A DNA stretch of 64,000 bases from Aquidulcibacter sp. (lineage in GTDB: Bacteria > Pseudomonadota > Alphaproteobacteria > Caulobacterales > Aquidulcibacteraceae). The notes below the pieces were generated by a model, which was not told the DNA's origin, searched no databases, and worked only from the letters and a program-made list of their open reading frames with translations. The stretch is taken from assembly GCA_027532555.1 (NCBI GenBank), contig JAPZTJ010000006.1, positions 21,347 through 85,346 of the forward strand, written 5' to 3'. Shown one piece after another: positions 39,590-49,496 of this stretch. The position numbers were made by a program, and so were the translations under genes. Numbering within the stretch: position 1 is the first letter of the stretch; the number at the start of each line of letters is the position of its first letter.

Positions 39590-39922
39590 ATGAAGTTCGC
39601 AAAGACCCTTTTAGCAACGAGCCTAACGCGCGGTGAGCGTGGTAATGTCGCGATTATGTTCGTGTTGGTCTCGTCGGTATCGCTCGGCGTGTTGGGTGCG
39701 TCTATTGAGCTCAACCGCATCTCCAACACTAAGGCATCTTTATCTGCCGCCGCCGATGCAGGTGCCTTAGCGGCCAAACGCGAACAGGCTGATAAAGCCT
39801 CTCTGGGTGAACAGCAGGCGCGCGCCGCTGGGGCGACGGCTGGCACCAAAGCCTTTCTGGCTTCTGCGCCTGGTTCCGAGCAAGGGGTGAGCAATCTTCA
39901 GGCCACTGTCACTTGGGATTAG
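39590..39922 (+). CDS. TadE/TadG-like protein, N-terminal fragment ending at an in-frame TAG
   Basis: 110 codons with the typical start of a TadG-like pilus-assembly protein: a short basic leader, RGERGNVAIMF and a single membrane helix (about 20-40), then ELNRISNTKASLSAAADAGALAAKR. The frame is closed by TAG at 39920-39922. The same frame then runs on without any shift to the stop at 41557, and the residues encoded right after the TAG (DGSSRLRGTGTQS) fit the expected continuation. This is therefore probably half of one gene cut by a nonsense codon, a sequencing error, or a readthrough site, not a separate gene. Confidence 0.75.
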   Translation: MKFAKTLLATSLTRGERGNVAIMFVLVSSVSLGVLGASIELNRISNTKASLSAAADAGALAAKREQADKASLGEQQARAAGATAGTKAFLASAPGSEQGVSNLQATVTWD

Positions 39923-39961
39923 GATGGTTCATCCCGTCTCAGGGGGACCGGCACTCAGTCC

Positions 39962-41557
39962 TTGATCTTAGGCGGCATGGTTGGGCTTTCGACAGTTTCA
40001 CTCAGCGCCGTTGGTGTCGCCACCGCCGGAACTGACCGCCGCTTGGAAGTGGCCGTGGTGGTGGATACCACCGCCTCTATGTTCCAAACGGATGGTCGTG
40101 CATCCACTCGCTTCACTCAAATGCGCAGTGCTGCCAAGGGTTTCGTCAATACTTTGTTCGACACGGTCACCATTCCGGATCGCTTGCGGGTTGCAATTAT
40201 TCCTTGGACTACGACCGTCAATATTCGTAGCGAAGTTCCAGATCAAACATGGAATAAAGATGCTGCGCCTGTCCGTAACCCTGTTGACGCAGGCACGCGG
40301 TCGCTGCCAACCAATCTTGTGGACCGCACGGCTAACGTTACTCAGACCAATGCCACTTTAAACACCTTGTTTGCGCCCGTTGGCTGGCGCGGCTGTATCT
40401 CTGGCACAGGGGAAAGCCTTTCGGCTAATGATGATACAAAGGCTGGCATGAGCTGGAATGCTTTGCAGGTGCCGCCGCGCGTCAACAATGCCACCCGAAC
40501 CAGAGGGGTGAGCACACCGCGGATGTGCGACAATTGGACCGGTTGTCCACCGCCACCCAAGGGGCCTCCACCGCCGCCGCCGCCACCCAAGGGGCCTCCA
40601 CCGCCGCCGCCGCCACCGCCGCCGCCGCCCCCAAAGACGCAGGGCAAATTGATTCTGCCGGGCCAAAAGGTTGAAAGTTTTGCCTTTTTGAACTTTGGCG
40701 CGACGACCTTGAACGCAGCCTGCGTCAATAATCCCTACTCTTGTCCCTTTCTTTCATGCCCCGCAGGCAGCCCAAGCACAACCACAATTGCGTGTTCGCA
40801 AAACGATAACAATGGCACACGCAACGCCTTCTTCAACTTCTCGGGCACACAAAGCTGCGTGAGTGCTGGTGGATGTCAGTGGGACCTCAACTTGGGCAGC
40901 GCCAATGGCTGCGCCGCCGATTATATTGAAATCACTTGGAACAATGCCAATGGCTCTTGGTGCTCGTGGGTGCCGCGGCAGACGTGGGATAGCTTCCGCC
41001 GCATCACAGGGCCAAACCTGAACTGCCCCATGCCGATGCTTGGCCTTTCTGCCAACCGTAGCCAATTGATCAATACAATTGACCGTCTGTCGCCATCACC
41101 TGGCGGCACGCATGCCGATGTGGGTTTGCGTTGGGGGCTGCGGGCGCTGTCACCTCGTAACGAATGGAAAGACTTCTTCCAGCACAATCGGCCAGAGCCG
41201 TTTGATTCAACAACCGTTACCAAGGTCATGGTTTTGATGACCGACGGCGCGAACGAACAAGCGATTAACTTCCCGGGCTATTGGGGATGCAATGAATCTG
41301 GCGCTCCAGGCTGTACAGGTTCGCCAGACCGCGCGACGCTCGACACGCGCATGCAAAATTGGTGCACAGCGATCCGGGATACATACAAGATCCAGCTCTA
41401 CACGGTTGCGATCAACGTCTCGGATACGGAGGCCGTCAGCCGCCTGCGCACGTGCGCTGGCAGCTCCGACCGCGCATTTGCGGTCGATGCAAGCCAGTTG
41501 AATGCAACCTTTGAGCAGATTGCCCGGGAAACCTTCAGTTTACGCTTGAAAGAATAG
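39962..41557 (+). CDS. TadG-like von Willebrand factor A protein, C-terminal part
   Basis: 531 codons counted from a TTG; an ATG at 39977 is another restart option. It begins with a hydrophobic stretch (LILGGMVGLSTVSLSAVG). The vWA domain has its MIDAS DxTxS as DTTAS (35-39) and the later Asp428 in LMTDGAN. Between these two halves lies a long insertion: a proline-rich run (about 194-229, with 4, 8 and 13 successive prolines) and a Cys/Asn/Gly-rich segment (about 255-330) with nine or so cysteines, likely disulfide-bonded and surface-exposed. It shares its reading frame with the 39590 fragment across a single TAG. No other tad/cpa gene is in the window. Confidence 0.72.
   Translation: MILGGMVGLSTVSLSAVGVATAGTDRRLEVAVVVDTTASMFQTDGRASTRFTQMRSAAKGFVNTLFDTVTIPDRLRVAIIPWTTTVNIRSEVPDQTWNKDAAPVRNPVDAGTRSLPTNLVDRTANVTQTNATLNTLFAPVGWRGCISGTGESLSANDDTKAGMSWNALQVPPRVNNATRTRGVSTPRMCDNWTGCPPPPKGPPPPPPPPKGPPPPPPPPPPPPPKTQGKLILPGQKVESFAFLNFGATTLNAACVNNPYSCPFLSCPAGSPSTTTIACSQNDNNGTRNAFFNFSGTQSCVSAGGCQWDLNLGSANGCAADYIEITWNNANGSWCSWVPRQTWDSFRRITGPNLNCPMPMLGLSANRSQLINTIDRLSPSPGGTHADVGLRWGLRALSPRNEWKDFFQHNRPEPFDSTTVTKVMVLMTDGANEQAINFPGYWGCNESGAPGCTGSPDRATLDTRMQNWCTAIRDTYKIQLYTVAINVSDTEAVSRLRTCAGSSDRAFAVDASQLNATFEQIARETFSLRLKE
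40551..40610 (+). repeat. Two perfect 30-bp tandem repeats coding for proline
   Basis: The 30-bp unit at 40551-40580 is repeated exactly at 40581-40610 and is followed by further CCGCCG triplets to about 40630. Each unit encodes ten residues of the pattern PPKGPPPPPP. The length is divisible by three, so copy-number change keeps the frame. Confidence 0.95.
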
Positions 41558-41584
41558 GCCAGTTCCCGCCTTCTTCTGCGCTAA

Positions 41585-41617
41585 AAGCGGCCTCGCTTGT
41601 TGCAAGCGGGGCCGCTT
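41585..41617 (+). repeat. Strong 15-bp hairpin between the vWA gene and glyQ
   Basis: AAGCGGCC-TCGCTTG and CAAGCGG-GGCCGCTT pair over 15 positions with one G-T pair and a 3-nt loop. It ends 21 bp before the glyQ ATG. No U-tract follows (GGGCTTTAT), so it is either an inefficient terminator of the upstream gene or a structure in the glyQ leader. Confidence 0.7.
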
Positions 41618-41638
41618 GGGCTTTATGCACTCTTCGTC

Positions 41639-42580
41639 ATGACCCAAATTATTGCTCCTCAAACCGCCCCGCGCGAAACGCCTTGCTCGCGAGCGCTTGC
41701 CGCTGGCAAAGTGCCCAGCTTCCAAGATATTATTCTCACCCTTTCGGACTATTGGGCGCGCCAAGGCTGCGTCATTTTGCAACCCTATGATACAGAAGTT
41801 GGCGCAGGGACCTTGCATCCAGCCACGACGTTGCGCGCGCTCGGCCCAAAGCCCTGGCGCGCGGCCTATGTGCAGCCTTCTCGCCGTCCCAAGGATGGCC
41901 GCTATGGCGAAAACCCAAATCGCCTTGGCCATTATTACCAATATCAGGTGATCCTAAAGCCCAATCCGCCTAATTTGCAGGAATTGTATCTCAATTCACT
42001 CTATGAAATTGGGATTGATCCCAGTTTGCACGACATCCGCTTTGTCGAGGACGATTGGGAAAACCCGACCGTCGGGGCTTGGGGGCTTGGCTGGGAGATT
42101 TGGTGTGACGGGATGGAAGTTTCCCAATTCACCTATTTCCAACAAGTCGGTGGCCTCGATTGTAAGCCGGTGTCGGGCGAACTGACCTATGGGCTAGAGC
42201 GCTTGGCCATGTATGTGCAGGGCGTCGAAAACGTCTATGATCTTGATTTCAATGGGCTTGGCGTCAGCTATGGCGATGTGTTCCTAGAGAATGAGCGCCA
42301 GCAGTCGACCTTTAATTTCGAAGAGTCCGACCCTGCCATGCTGAAGCGCTGGTTTGAGGATGCAGAGCGTATGTGCACGCATTTGCGCGACAAGCGCTTG
42401 CCACTCCCTGCCTTTGACTGGGCGCTGAAATGCTCGCATTTGTTCAATCTTCTAGATGCGCGCGGGGTTGTTTCGCCGACAGAGCGGCAGAGCTTCATCG
42501 CCCGCGTACGCGATCAGGCCAAGGGTTGCGCCGTTCTCTGGGCTGAAACCCAAGCCCCAACCCAAGAAGAGGTGGTCTGA
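41639..42580 (+). CDS. glyQ: Glycyl-tRNA synthetase alpha subunit
   Basis: Class II aminoacyl-tRNA synthetase catalytic subunit. 313 aa from the ATG at 41639 (MTQIIAP); an in-frame TTG at 41597 lies inside the hairpin and is unlikely. Motifs are [60 protein letters not shown] and [13 protein letters not shown]. It has an N-terminal extension of about 25 residues compared with E. coli. Followed after 3 bp by glyS. Confidence 0.96.
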   Translation: MTQIIAPQTAPRETPCSRALAAGKVPSFQDIILTLSDYWARQGCVILQPYDTEVGAGTLHPATTLRALGPKPWRAAYVQPSRRPKDGRYGENPNRLGHYYQYQVILKPNPPNLQELYLNSLYEIGIDPSLHDIRFVEDDWENPTVGAWGLGWEIWCDGMEVSQFTYFQQVGGLDCKPVSGELTYGLERLAMYVQGVENVYDLDFNGLGVSYGDVFLENERQQSTFNFEESDPAMLKRWFEDAERMCTHLRDKRLPLPAFDWALKCSHLFNLLDARGVVSPTERQSFIARVRDQAKGCAVLWAETQAPTQEEVV

Positions 42581-42583
42581 ACC

Positions 42584-44623
42584 ATGCCCCAATTCTTGCT
42601 TGAACTTTTCTCCGAAGAAATCCCGGCCCGCATGCAAAAGCGCGCGGCTGAGGACCTCAAAAAGCTGTTGATGGATGCTTTGTCCAAAGCAGGCTTTTTG
42701 CCCGGCGGGATGGAGACTTTTAGCGCTCCGCGCCGCCTTGTCGCCGTCGTCGAAGGCCTCCCAGAGCGGACGGCCGATGTGCGCGAAGAGCGTAAGGGCC
42801 CCAAGGTCGATGCTCCCGCCCAAGCCATTGAAGGCTTCTTGCGTGGTGCTGGCCTAACCGACATCGCCCAAGCCCGTGTGGTATCTGACCCAAAGAAGGG
42901 CGACTTTTACGTTGCTGATCTGGTAAAGCCTGGCCGGGCAACGCCAGATGCTTTGGCCGAGATTGTGCCCGATATCATCCGCAACTTCCCATGGCCGAAA
43001 AGCATGCGCTGGGGTGAGGGCACGTTGCGGTGGGTGCGGCCTTTGCATCGGATATTGGCCGTGTTTGACGGTGAAATCGTGCCGTTTGACGTCGACGGTA
43101 TTGCCGCCAGCAACATCAGCGAAGGCCATCGTTTTCATGGCACAGGCACTTTTGAGGTCAAGGACTTTGAGGATTATGAGGCCAAGCTGTCGGCTGCCCA
43201 TGTCGTCCTCGACCGGGATCAGCGCAAGGCCCAGATCAAGGCAGACGCCCAAACCCTGTGCCAGGCTCGCAACCTTGAACTCATTGATGATGAAGGGCTT
43301 TTAGAAGAAGTCTGTGGTCTGGTGGATGAGCCGCATGTGATCATGGGCGACATGGATCCTTCCTTTTTGGACCTGCCGCCTGAAGTCATTCGCCTGACCT
43401 TGCGGGTTAATCAGAAATATTTCGTCGTTCGCGATCCTAAGACCGGCGGCCTCGCGCCGCACTTCATCATCGTGTCCAATGTGAAGGCAACCGACGGCGG
43501 CAAGAAAATCGCGCTGGGCAATGCCCGCGTGCTTGCAGCGCGGCTCAATGATGCGCGCTATTTCTGGGACTTGGACCGTAAGGCGAGCCTCGAAAGCCGT
43601 GTTCCAAAGCTGGATACGTTGGTGTTCCACGAAAAGCTGGGCAGCGTCGGCGACAAGGTGCGCCGTATTGTGGCACTTGCTGGCGAGATTGCGCGACTGG
43701 TCGGGGTCGAGGATGTGGCAGCAGCCCGACACGCAGCGCTTTTGGCAAAAGCCGATTTGACGACCGAAATGGTCGGCGAATTCCCAGAACTTCAAGGGGT
43801 TATGGGGCGGTACTATCAGCTTCAACGGGGTGGAAGTGCTGCTTCCAACCAAATCATCGCTGATGCCATCCGCGATCATTACAAGCCGGTCGGCCCATCC
43901 GATCATGTCCCGAGTGAACCGGTCGCCATGGCCGTTGCTTTGGCCGATAAGCTCGATACGCTGACTGGCTTCTTCGCCATTGGCGAAAAGCCAACCGGCT
44001 CGGGTGACCCTTATGCGCTGCGCCGTGCGGCGCTCGGTGTGATCCGGATTGTGCGGGAAGGCGGCGTTCGCTTTGCTTTGGCAGAGAAAGCCGCAGGCAA
44101 TGGTTTGCTCGACTTCATCCTCGAACGCCTCCGCGTATCCCTCCGCGATGAAGGCTTTGCGCCTGATGTGTTGGAAGCAGCCTTTGCAATCCCAGATGAT
44201 GACATCGTGCGAATCGTCGCCCGTGTGACGGCGCTGGCTAAGGTCCTTAAGACCGAAGATGGCGCCAATCTGGTGGCGGGTCTTAAGCGTGGAGCCAATA
44301 TTCTGCGTGCTGAGGAAAAGAAGGACGGGGCTGCGGCACAGGGCATCGTTTCAGACGCATTGTTGGCAGAGCCAGCCGAGCAGGGGCTAAACCAAGCCCT
44401 TGTGGCCGCTGAAAGCCAGATGGATCAGGCCCTCGCGACAGAAGCGTTTGACACCGCGATGGCGGCTTTGGCCGGGCTACGCGGCCCAGTCGACCGCTTC
44501 TTTGATACTGTCCTCGTCAACGACGCCGATCCTGCCATTCGTCAGAACCGTTTGGCTCTATTGGTGAAATTGCGGGCAGTGAGCGAGCGGGTGGCCGACT
44601 TCTCGAAGTTAGCAGGCGCGTAG
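42584..44623 (+). CDS. glyS: Glycyl-tRNA synthetase beta subunit
   Basis: tRNA-binding subunit of the heterotetrameric enzyme. 679 aa, starting [18 protein letters not shown]. The B3/B4-like region, the HD-type segment ([23 protein letters not shown]) and the C-terminal anticodon-binding DALR-like domain ([21 protein letters not shown]) are present. It forms an operon with glyQ. Confidence 0.96.
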   Translation: MPQFLLELFSEEIPARMQKRAAEDLKKLLMDALSKAGFLPGGMETFSAPRRLVAVVEGLPERTADVREERKGPKVDAPAQAIEGFLRGAGLTDIAQARVVSDPKKGDFYVADLVKPGRATPDALAEIVPDIIRNFPWPKSMRWGEGTLRWVRPLHRILAVFDGEIVPFDVDGIAASNISEGHRFHGTGTFEVKDFEDYEAKLSAAHVVLDRDQRKAQIKADAQTLCQARNLELIDDEGLLEEVCGLVDEPHVIMGDMDPSFLDLPPEVIRLTLRVNQKYFVVRDPKTGGLAPHFIIVSNVKATDGGKKIALGNARVLAARLNDARYFWDLDRKASLESRVPKLDTLVFHEKLGSVGDKVRRIVALAGEIARLVGVEDVAAARHAALLAKADLTTEMVGEFPELQGVMGRYYQLQRGGSAASNQIIADAIRDHYKPVGPSDHVPSEPVAMAVALADKLDTLTGFFAIGEKPTGSGDPYALRRAALGVIRIVREGGVRFALAEKAAGNGLLDFILERLRVSLRDEGFAPDVLEAAFAIPDDDIVRIVARVTALAKVLKTEDGANLVAGLKRGANILRAEEKKDGAAAQGIVSDALLAEPAEQGLNQALVAAESQMDQALATEAFDTAMAALAGLRGPVDRFFDTVLVNDADPAIRQNRLALLVKLRAVSERVADFSKLAGA

Positions 44624-44881
44624 ATTCAAGCCTGCCGGTCCGCCACGGGTTGCGACACTGGGCTTACGCTGAGGCTTGTTTCATCAGGACTTCGATCCGG
44701 ACAAATGCTCAGGTTCTGGATGATTTTGCGTGTTGTAAAACTACATATCCAAAAGGGTGTGTGTCTGGCGACACAGTTCAGCCGTTCTGGGCTTCGGTGT
44801 GGGTTGATAACTCACTGGACTGCCTTAGAAGGGCCGCTAACAAGCGCTTGTGGCGCAGGAATCACATGAGGCACATGCTAC

Positions 44882-47539
44882 ATGAGTAAATTGGTTTATA
44901 GCTTTGGAGCGGGCCTCGCCGATGGCGACGCCACCATGAAAAATCTTCTGGGTGGCAAGGGCGCGAACCTTGCCGAAATGAATAAGATCGGGCTTCCCGT
45001 TCCTCCAGGCTTTACCATCACGACCGAGGTCTGCACGGCCTTTTATGCTTTAGGCCAGAAATACCCCGATGCGTTGGCCGATGAAGTCAAAGCAGCCATG
45101 ACCACGGTGGAGACCACCGTGGGCAAAGGTTTTGGCGATGCTGGCAACCCGCTTCTGGTATCGGTCCGCTCTGGCGCGCGCGCTTCCATGCCCGGCATGA
45201 TGGACACAGTCCTGAACTTGGGCCTGAACGATGAGACGGTGGAAGGCTTGGCTGCCCAATCCGGGAACCGCCGCTTTGCCTTTGATAGCTATCGCCGCTT
45301 CATCCAAATGTATTCCAATGTGGTTTTGGAACTCGACCACCACATGTTTGAGGACATTCTGGAAAGCTATAAAGAAGTCAACGATTACACGATCGATACC
45401 GATCTTCAGGCCGAAGACTGGGAAAAGGTCGTCGTCAAATATAAGGCCGCGGTGGAATCCGCGATGGGTAAGCCCTTCCCACAAGACGTGAACGACCAAT
45501 TGTGGGGCGCGGTTGGGGCTGTGTTCCGGTCGTGGATGAATGACCGCGCGGACTTTTACCGCAAAATGCACGACATTCCCGAAAGCTGGGGCACCGCCGT
45601 CAACGTGCAGGCCATGGTGTTTGGCAATATGGGCGAAACCTCGGCAACAGGTGTGGCCTTCACGCGTAACCCATCAACGGGTGAGCGCTTGTTCTACGGC
45701 GAATATCTGATCAATGCCCAAGGCGAAGACGTTGTCGCAGGCATTCGCACGCCAAAGTCCATCACGCGCGTCCAGCGCGAGACGATGGGTGAGGGCGGTC
45801 TTTCGATGGAAGAGGCGCTTCCTGAAGTGTTCCTGCAATTGGTCCAAGTTTATGGCCAATTGGAAGGCCATTACCGCGACATGCAAGACATTGAGTTTAC
45901 GGTGGAGCGCGGCAAATTGTGGATGCTGCAAACCCGTAACGGCAAACGCACCGCCAAGGCTGCTTTAAAGATTGCTGTCGACATGGTCGCCGAAGGCCTG
46001 ATCACCGAGAATGAGGCCGTCATGCGGGTTGATCCTGCCGCACTTGACCAATTGTTGCACCCAACAATTGCGCCAGGTGCGGTGCGTGACTTGATCGCTG
46101 TTGGCCTTCCAGCTTCGCCTGGTGCCGCAGTCGGTGAAGTGGTCTTTGACCCCGATGAGGCCGAAGAAATGGCGAAAGCCGGTAAGTCGGTTATTCTCGT
46201 TCGCGAAGAAACCAGCCCCGAAGATATTCATGGCATGCACGCCAGCCGCGCCATCGTAACCTCACGCGGCGGCATGACCAGCCACGCAGCGGTCGTGGCA
46301 CGCGGCATGGGCCGGCCTTGCGTTTCTGGTGCCGGTGAAATCCGCATCGACGAAGAAGCAGGCATGTTCAAAGTGCGCGGTCGTGAGATCAAAAAGGGCG
46401 ATATCATCTCGGTCGACGGCTCCAAGGGCGAAGTCCTGTTTGGCGCAGTTGAGATGGAACAGCCTGAATTGTCGGGCGACTTTGCGGCTCTGATGGTCTG
46501 GGCCGATAAGGTCCGTCGGTTAAAGGTTCGGGCAAATGCTGAAACCCCACTCGACGTACGTACCGCACGCGAATTCGGGGCTGAGGGCGTAGGTCTCTGC
46601 CGTACGGAGCATATGTTCTTTGATGCAGACCGGATCGCAGCTGTTCGTGAGATGATCCTGTCTGAAACCAAAGCAGGCCGCGTTTTGGCTTTGACCAAAA
46701 TCCTGCCGATGCAACGCCAAGATTTTGTTGAGATTTTCACCATCATGAAGGGCTTGCCCTGCACGATCCGCTTGCTCGACCCGCCTTTGCACGAATTCCT
46801 GCCCCATAGCTTGGAAGATGTGGAAGCGGTGGCCAATGCAACTGGGCTGGATAAAGCCAAATTGCTGGAACGCGCTAAGGATTTGCACGAAGTGAACCCA
46901 ATGTTGGGCCACCGTGGCTGCCGACTTGGTATCACCTATCCTGAAATCTACGAGATGCAGGCGCGCGCGATCTTTGAAGCGGCCATTCAAGTGGCCAAAG
47001 CTGAAGGCGAAGCCCCTGTGCCAGAGATCATGATACCGCTGGTGGCAACCGAAAAGGAATTGCAAATCCTGAAAGACCGCGTTGATGCCATCGGCCGCGA
47101 AGTCATGGATCATGAAGGCATGGAAATCGACTATTCGGTCGGCACAATGATCGAATTACCGCGCGCAGCGCTGAAAGCCGACGAGATTGCCCGTCAGGCA
47201 GCCTTCTTCTCCTTCGGCACCAACGACCTTACGCAGACGACCCTTGGCATTAGCCGCGATGATTCCGGCCGCTTCATGGGGGCCTATGTCGAGCAAGGGA
47301 TCTTTGAAAAGGACCCGTTCGTGACCTTGGATCAGTCGGGCGTTGGCGACCTTATCAAGATCGCCCGCGACCGTGGCCGCGCCACCAAGCCAGACTTGAA
47401 ACTGGGCATTTGTGGGGAACATGGCGGCGACCCTGCCTCGATCACTTTCTGCGAAAAAGCCGGCCTCGATTATGTATCCTGTTCACCCTACCGCGTGCCC
47501 ATCGCCCGCTTGGCGGCGGCTCAGGCAGCGTTGAGCTGA
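44882..47539 (+). CDS. ppdK: Pyruvate, phosphate dikinase
   Basis: Interconverts pyruvate + ATP + Pi and PEP + AMP + PPi. 885 aa, the full three-domain enzyme. The N-terminal ATP-grasp domain has GGKGANLAEM. The swivelling domain holds phospho-histidine His468 in GGMTSHAAVVARG. The TIM-barrel PEP/pyruvate domain has GAEGVGLCRTEHMFF and catalytic Cys844 in GICGEHGGDP. A 258-bp gap upstream (44624-44881) shows no recognised element beyond small hairpins. A repetitive palindromic element follows the stop. Confidence 0.97.
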   Translation: MSKLVYSFGAGLADGDATMKNLLGGKGANLAEMNKIGLPVPPGFTITTEVCTAFYALGQKYPDALADEVKAAMTTVETTVGKGFGDAGNPLLVSVRSGARASMPGMMDTVLNLGLNDETVEGLAAQSGNRRFAFDSYRRFIQMYSNVVLELDHHMFEDILESYKEVNDYTIDTDLQAEDWEKVVVKYKAAVESAMGKPFPQDVNDQLWGAVGAVFRSWMNDRADFYRKMHDIPESWGTAVNVQAMVFGNMGETSATGVAFTRNPSTGERLFYGEYLINAQGEDVVAGIRTPKSITRVQRETMGEGGLSMEEALPEVFLQLVQVYGQLEGHYRDMQDIEFTVERGKLWMLQTRNGKRTAKAALKIAVDMVAEGLITENEAVMRVDPAALDQLLHPTIAPGAVRDLIAVGLPASPGAAVGEVVFDPDEAEEMAKAGKSVILVREETSPEDIHGMHASRAIVTSRGGMTSHAAVVARGMGRPCVSGAGEIRIDEEAGMFKVRGREIKKGDIISVDGSKGEVLFGAVEMEQPELSGDFAALMVWADKVRRLKVRANAETPLDVRTAREFGAEGVGLCRTEHMFFDADRIAAVREMILSETKAGRVLALTKILPMQRQDFVEIFTIMKGLPCTIRLLDPPLHEFLPHSLEDVEAVANATGLDKAKLLERAKDLHEVNPMLGHRGCRLGITYPEIYEMQARAIFEAAIQVAKAEGEAPVPEIMIPLVATEKELQILKDRVDAIGREVMDHEGMEIDYSVGTMIELPRAALKADEIARQAAFFSFGTNDLTQTTLGISRDDSGRFMGAYVEQGIFEKDPFVTLDQSGVGDLIKIARDRGRATKPDLKLGICGEHGGDPASITFCEKAGLDYVSCSPYRVPIARLAAAQAALS

Positions 47540-47552
47540 GAGAATGACGCAT

Positions 47553-47648
47553 ACTTGTCATCCCGGACGGCGATAGCCGATCCGGGACCTCGTGCCGCAA
47601 AGTCCATCAAGGTCCCCGCTCTCCTCTGTCGCTTCGGCGGGGATGACA
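47553..47648. repeat. REP-like palindromic element, copy A
   Basis: Nested inverted repeats lie in the 130-bp gap between ppdK and the convergent helicase gene. The outer arms are GTCATCC (47557-47563) and GGATGAC (47641-47647). The first inner hairpin is TCCCGGA/TCCGGGA (47561-47587). The second is TCCCCGC/GCGGGGA (47613-47643). The 3' two thirds match the sequence at 63450-63508 closely, so it is a dispersed family. It may also serve as a bidirectional 3'-end structure. Confidence 0.8.
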
Positions 47649-47669
47649 TGAACGAGGGGGCCGCGCCCC

Positions 47670-49496
47670 TCAGTCCATCCGGACTTTCTTTTTAAACGAC
47701 TTTTTCCCAAAGGGTGGCGGGCCGCCTTTGCCGCGCGGTGGGCCGACAATGCCGCGGGGGCCACGTTCACCGGGCGCAACTGGCGCGTTCGGTTTACCCT
47801 TATTGCCGCCCTTCTTTTTATCACTTCGACGTGGTGCACCTTTGGCGCTGCCGGGATCATTGGCGGGTTCTATCCGCATGGCGTCATCTGGATGGTTATA
47901 GACCGCCTGCATAAATCGATCGGCCACGCGGGAATCGATCTCGAATACGGTGTCGCGATCAAAAATGCGGATATTGCCGATGTCATTCTTGGTGACATGA
48001 CCAAGGCGGCAAATCAGCGGGATCAGCCATTTCGGGTCGGCGTTTGAATTGCGACCGACCGACAGGCGGAACCATGGCGCACCAGACCCTTCTTGCCCGC
48101 CAAAGTCGCGCGGGTCGCGTTCTGGACGGTCACGCATGCGGGCCGGGCGCTCACCACGTTCCGGCCGTTGGCCACGGGGTTCGGCCACGGGCTCAAACAG
48201 ATCTTCAGGCTCTGGCAGGCGCGAACGGTAAAGGCGGATCAGGGCCGTTGCGACTTGTTCGGGGCCTGCTGCTTCAAGCAGGGCTGTGGCTAGGCCCACA
48301 TCTTCCTCGGTTGCAGGCTCTTTCAGCATCGGATCATTCATCAAGCGGTCGCGGTCTGCTGCCCGGATGGATTCAGCGCTTGGCGGGCCTGACCAAGTGG
48401 CGGACACACCGGCCGAATGCAGCAATTGCTCGGCCTTCTTGCGCCGTGTGGTTGGCACCAAAACGACCGAAGTCCCTTTGCGCCCAGCCCGGCCTGTGCG
48501 GCCAGAGCGGTGAAGCAGGGCCGCTTTATTTTGTGGCAGCTCTGCGTGGATCACGAGGTTTAGGTCTGGCAGATCAAGGCCGCGTGCGGCCACGTCGGTC
48601 GCAACACAGACGCGGGCATGGCCATCCCGCAGGGCTTGCAGCGCATCGGTGCGTTCCTTCTGCGAAAGCTCACCCGACAAAGCCACCGCCGAAAAACCGC
48701 GTTCCCGCAAGCTACCAAACAAATGGCGTACGCTTTCGCGCGTCGCACAAAACACCAAGGCCCCGCCTGTGCCATAAAAACGCAGGACGTTGACGACAGC
48801 CAGTTCAAGCTCGTTCGGTGCAACCCGAATGGCGCGATATTCGATATCGCCATGGGGTACATCGCGCGTGGTGGTATCAATGCGGATCGCGTTGCGTTGA
48901 TAATGCTTGGCGAGCGTAACAATGTCTTTGGCCAAAGTGGCAGAGAAGAGGAGGGTGCGCTTGTCTTCTGGCGTGCCGTCGAGAATGGCCTCCAAGTCGT
49001 CCTTAAAGCCCAAGTCCAGCATTTCGTCGGCTTCATCAAGCACAACGGCGCGCAGCGCGCTGAAGTCTGCTCGGCCGCGCTCCATGTGGTCGCGCAAGCG
49101 TCCCGGTGTGCCGACAATGATATGGCAGCCCGCTTGAAGCTTGCGGGCCTCTTGGCGCGGATCCATGCCACCGACGCAGCAGACGACCTGCGCGCCTGCT
49201 TTGGCATAAAGCCACTCCAGCTCGCGGGCGACCTGTTGGGCGAGTTCGCGTGTCGGCGCGATGACCAAGGCTAACGGCGCGCCGCCTCGGCCTAGGCGTT
49301 CTTCGCCAGCCAAAAGCGTGGGGCCAATGGACAGACCAAAGGCAACTGTCTTGCCAGAACCGGTCTGTGCAGACACCAAAAGGTCAGCGTCAGCGCGTTC
49401 TTCTGCCAGAACAGCAGCTTGAACAGGGGTAGGCTCGCCGTAACCTTGTGCCGTCAATGCGGCTTCAAATACGGCGGGTAGGGATGGGAAGGGCAT
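47670..49496 (-). CDS. DEAD-box ATP-dependent RNA helicase (DeaD/CsdA-like)
   Basis: 608 aa. The Q-motif region GYGEPTPVQAAVL, Walker A AQTGSGKT (43-50), PTRELAQQ, GTPGRL, DEAD (154-157), SAT (in LFSATLA), ARGLDLP and HRSGRTGRAG are all intact. A linker rich in Arg/Pro/Glu follows (about 430-465). A DbpA-type RNA-binding domain (about 468-545, FRLSVGRNSNADPKWLIPLICRLG) and a basic Gly/Pro/Lys-rich tail complete it. This layout is that of CsdA/DeaD helicases used in ribosome assembly and cold adaptation. Single gene, convergent with ppdK and divergent from the nuclease gene. Confidence 0.93.
   Translation of the reverse strand: MPFPSLPAVFEAALTAQGYGEPTPVQAAVLAEERADADLLVSAQTGSGKTVAFGLSIGPTLLAGEERLGRGGAPLALVIAPTRELAQQVARELEWLYAKAGAQVVCCVGGMDPRQEARKLQAGCHIIVGTPGRLRDHMERGRADFSALRAVVLDEADEMLDLGFKDDLEAILDGTPEDKRTLLFSATLAKDIVTLAKHYQRNAIRIDTTTRDVPHGDIEYRAIRVAPNELELAVVNVLRFYGTGGALVFCATRESVRHLFGSLRERGFSAVALSGELSQKERTDALQALRDGHARVCVATDVAARGLDLPDLNLVIHAELPQNKAALLHRSGRTGRAGRKGTSVVLVPTTRRKKAEQLLHSAGVSATWSGPPSAESIRAADRDRLMNDPMLKEPATEEDVGLATALLEAAGPEQVATALIRLYRSRLPEPEDLFEPVAEPRGQRPERGERPARMRDRPERDPRDFGGQEGSGAPWFRLSVGRNSNADPKWLIPLICRLGHVTKNDIGNIRIFDRDTVFEIDSRVADRFMQAVYNHPDDAMRIEPANDPGSAKGAPRRSDKKKGGNKGKPNAPVAPGERGPRGIVGPPRGKGGPPPFGKKSFKKKVRMD

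Noticed and set aside
48044..48793. Forward frame of 249 codons inside the DEAD-box gene
   Set aside because: It lies fully antisense to clear helicase motifs, and its translation is Arg/Gly/His-rich low complexity without domains.
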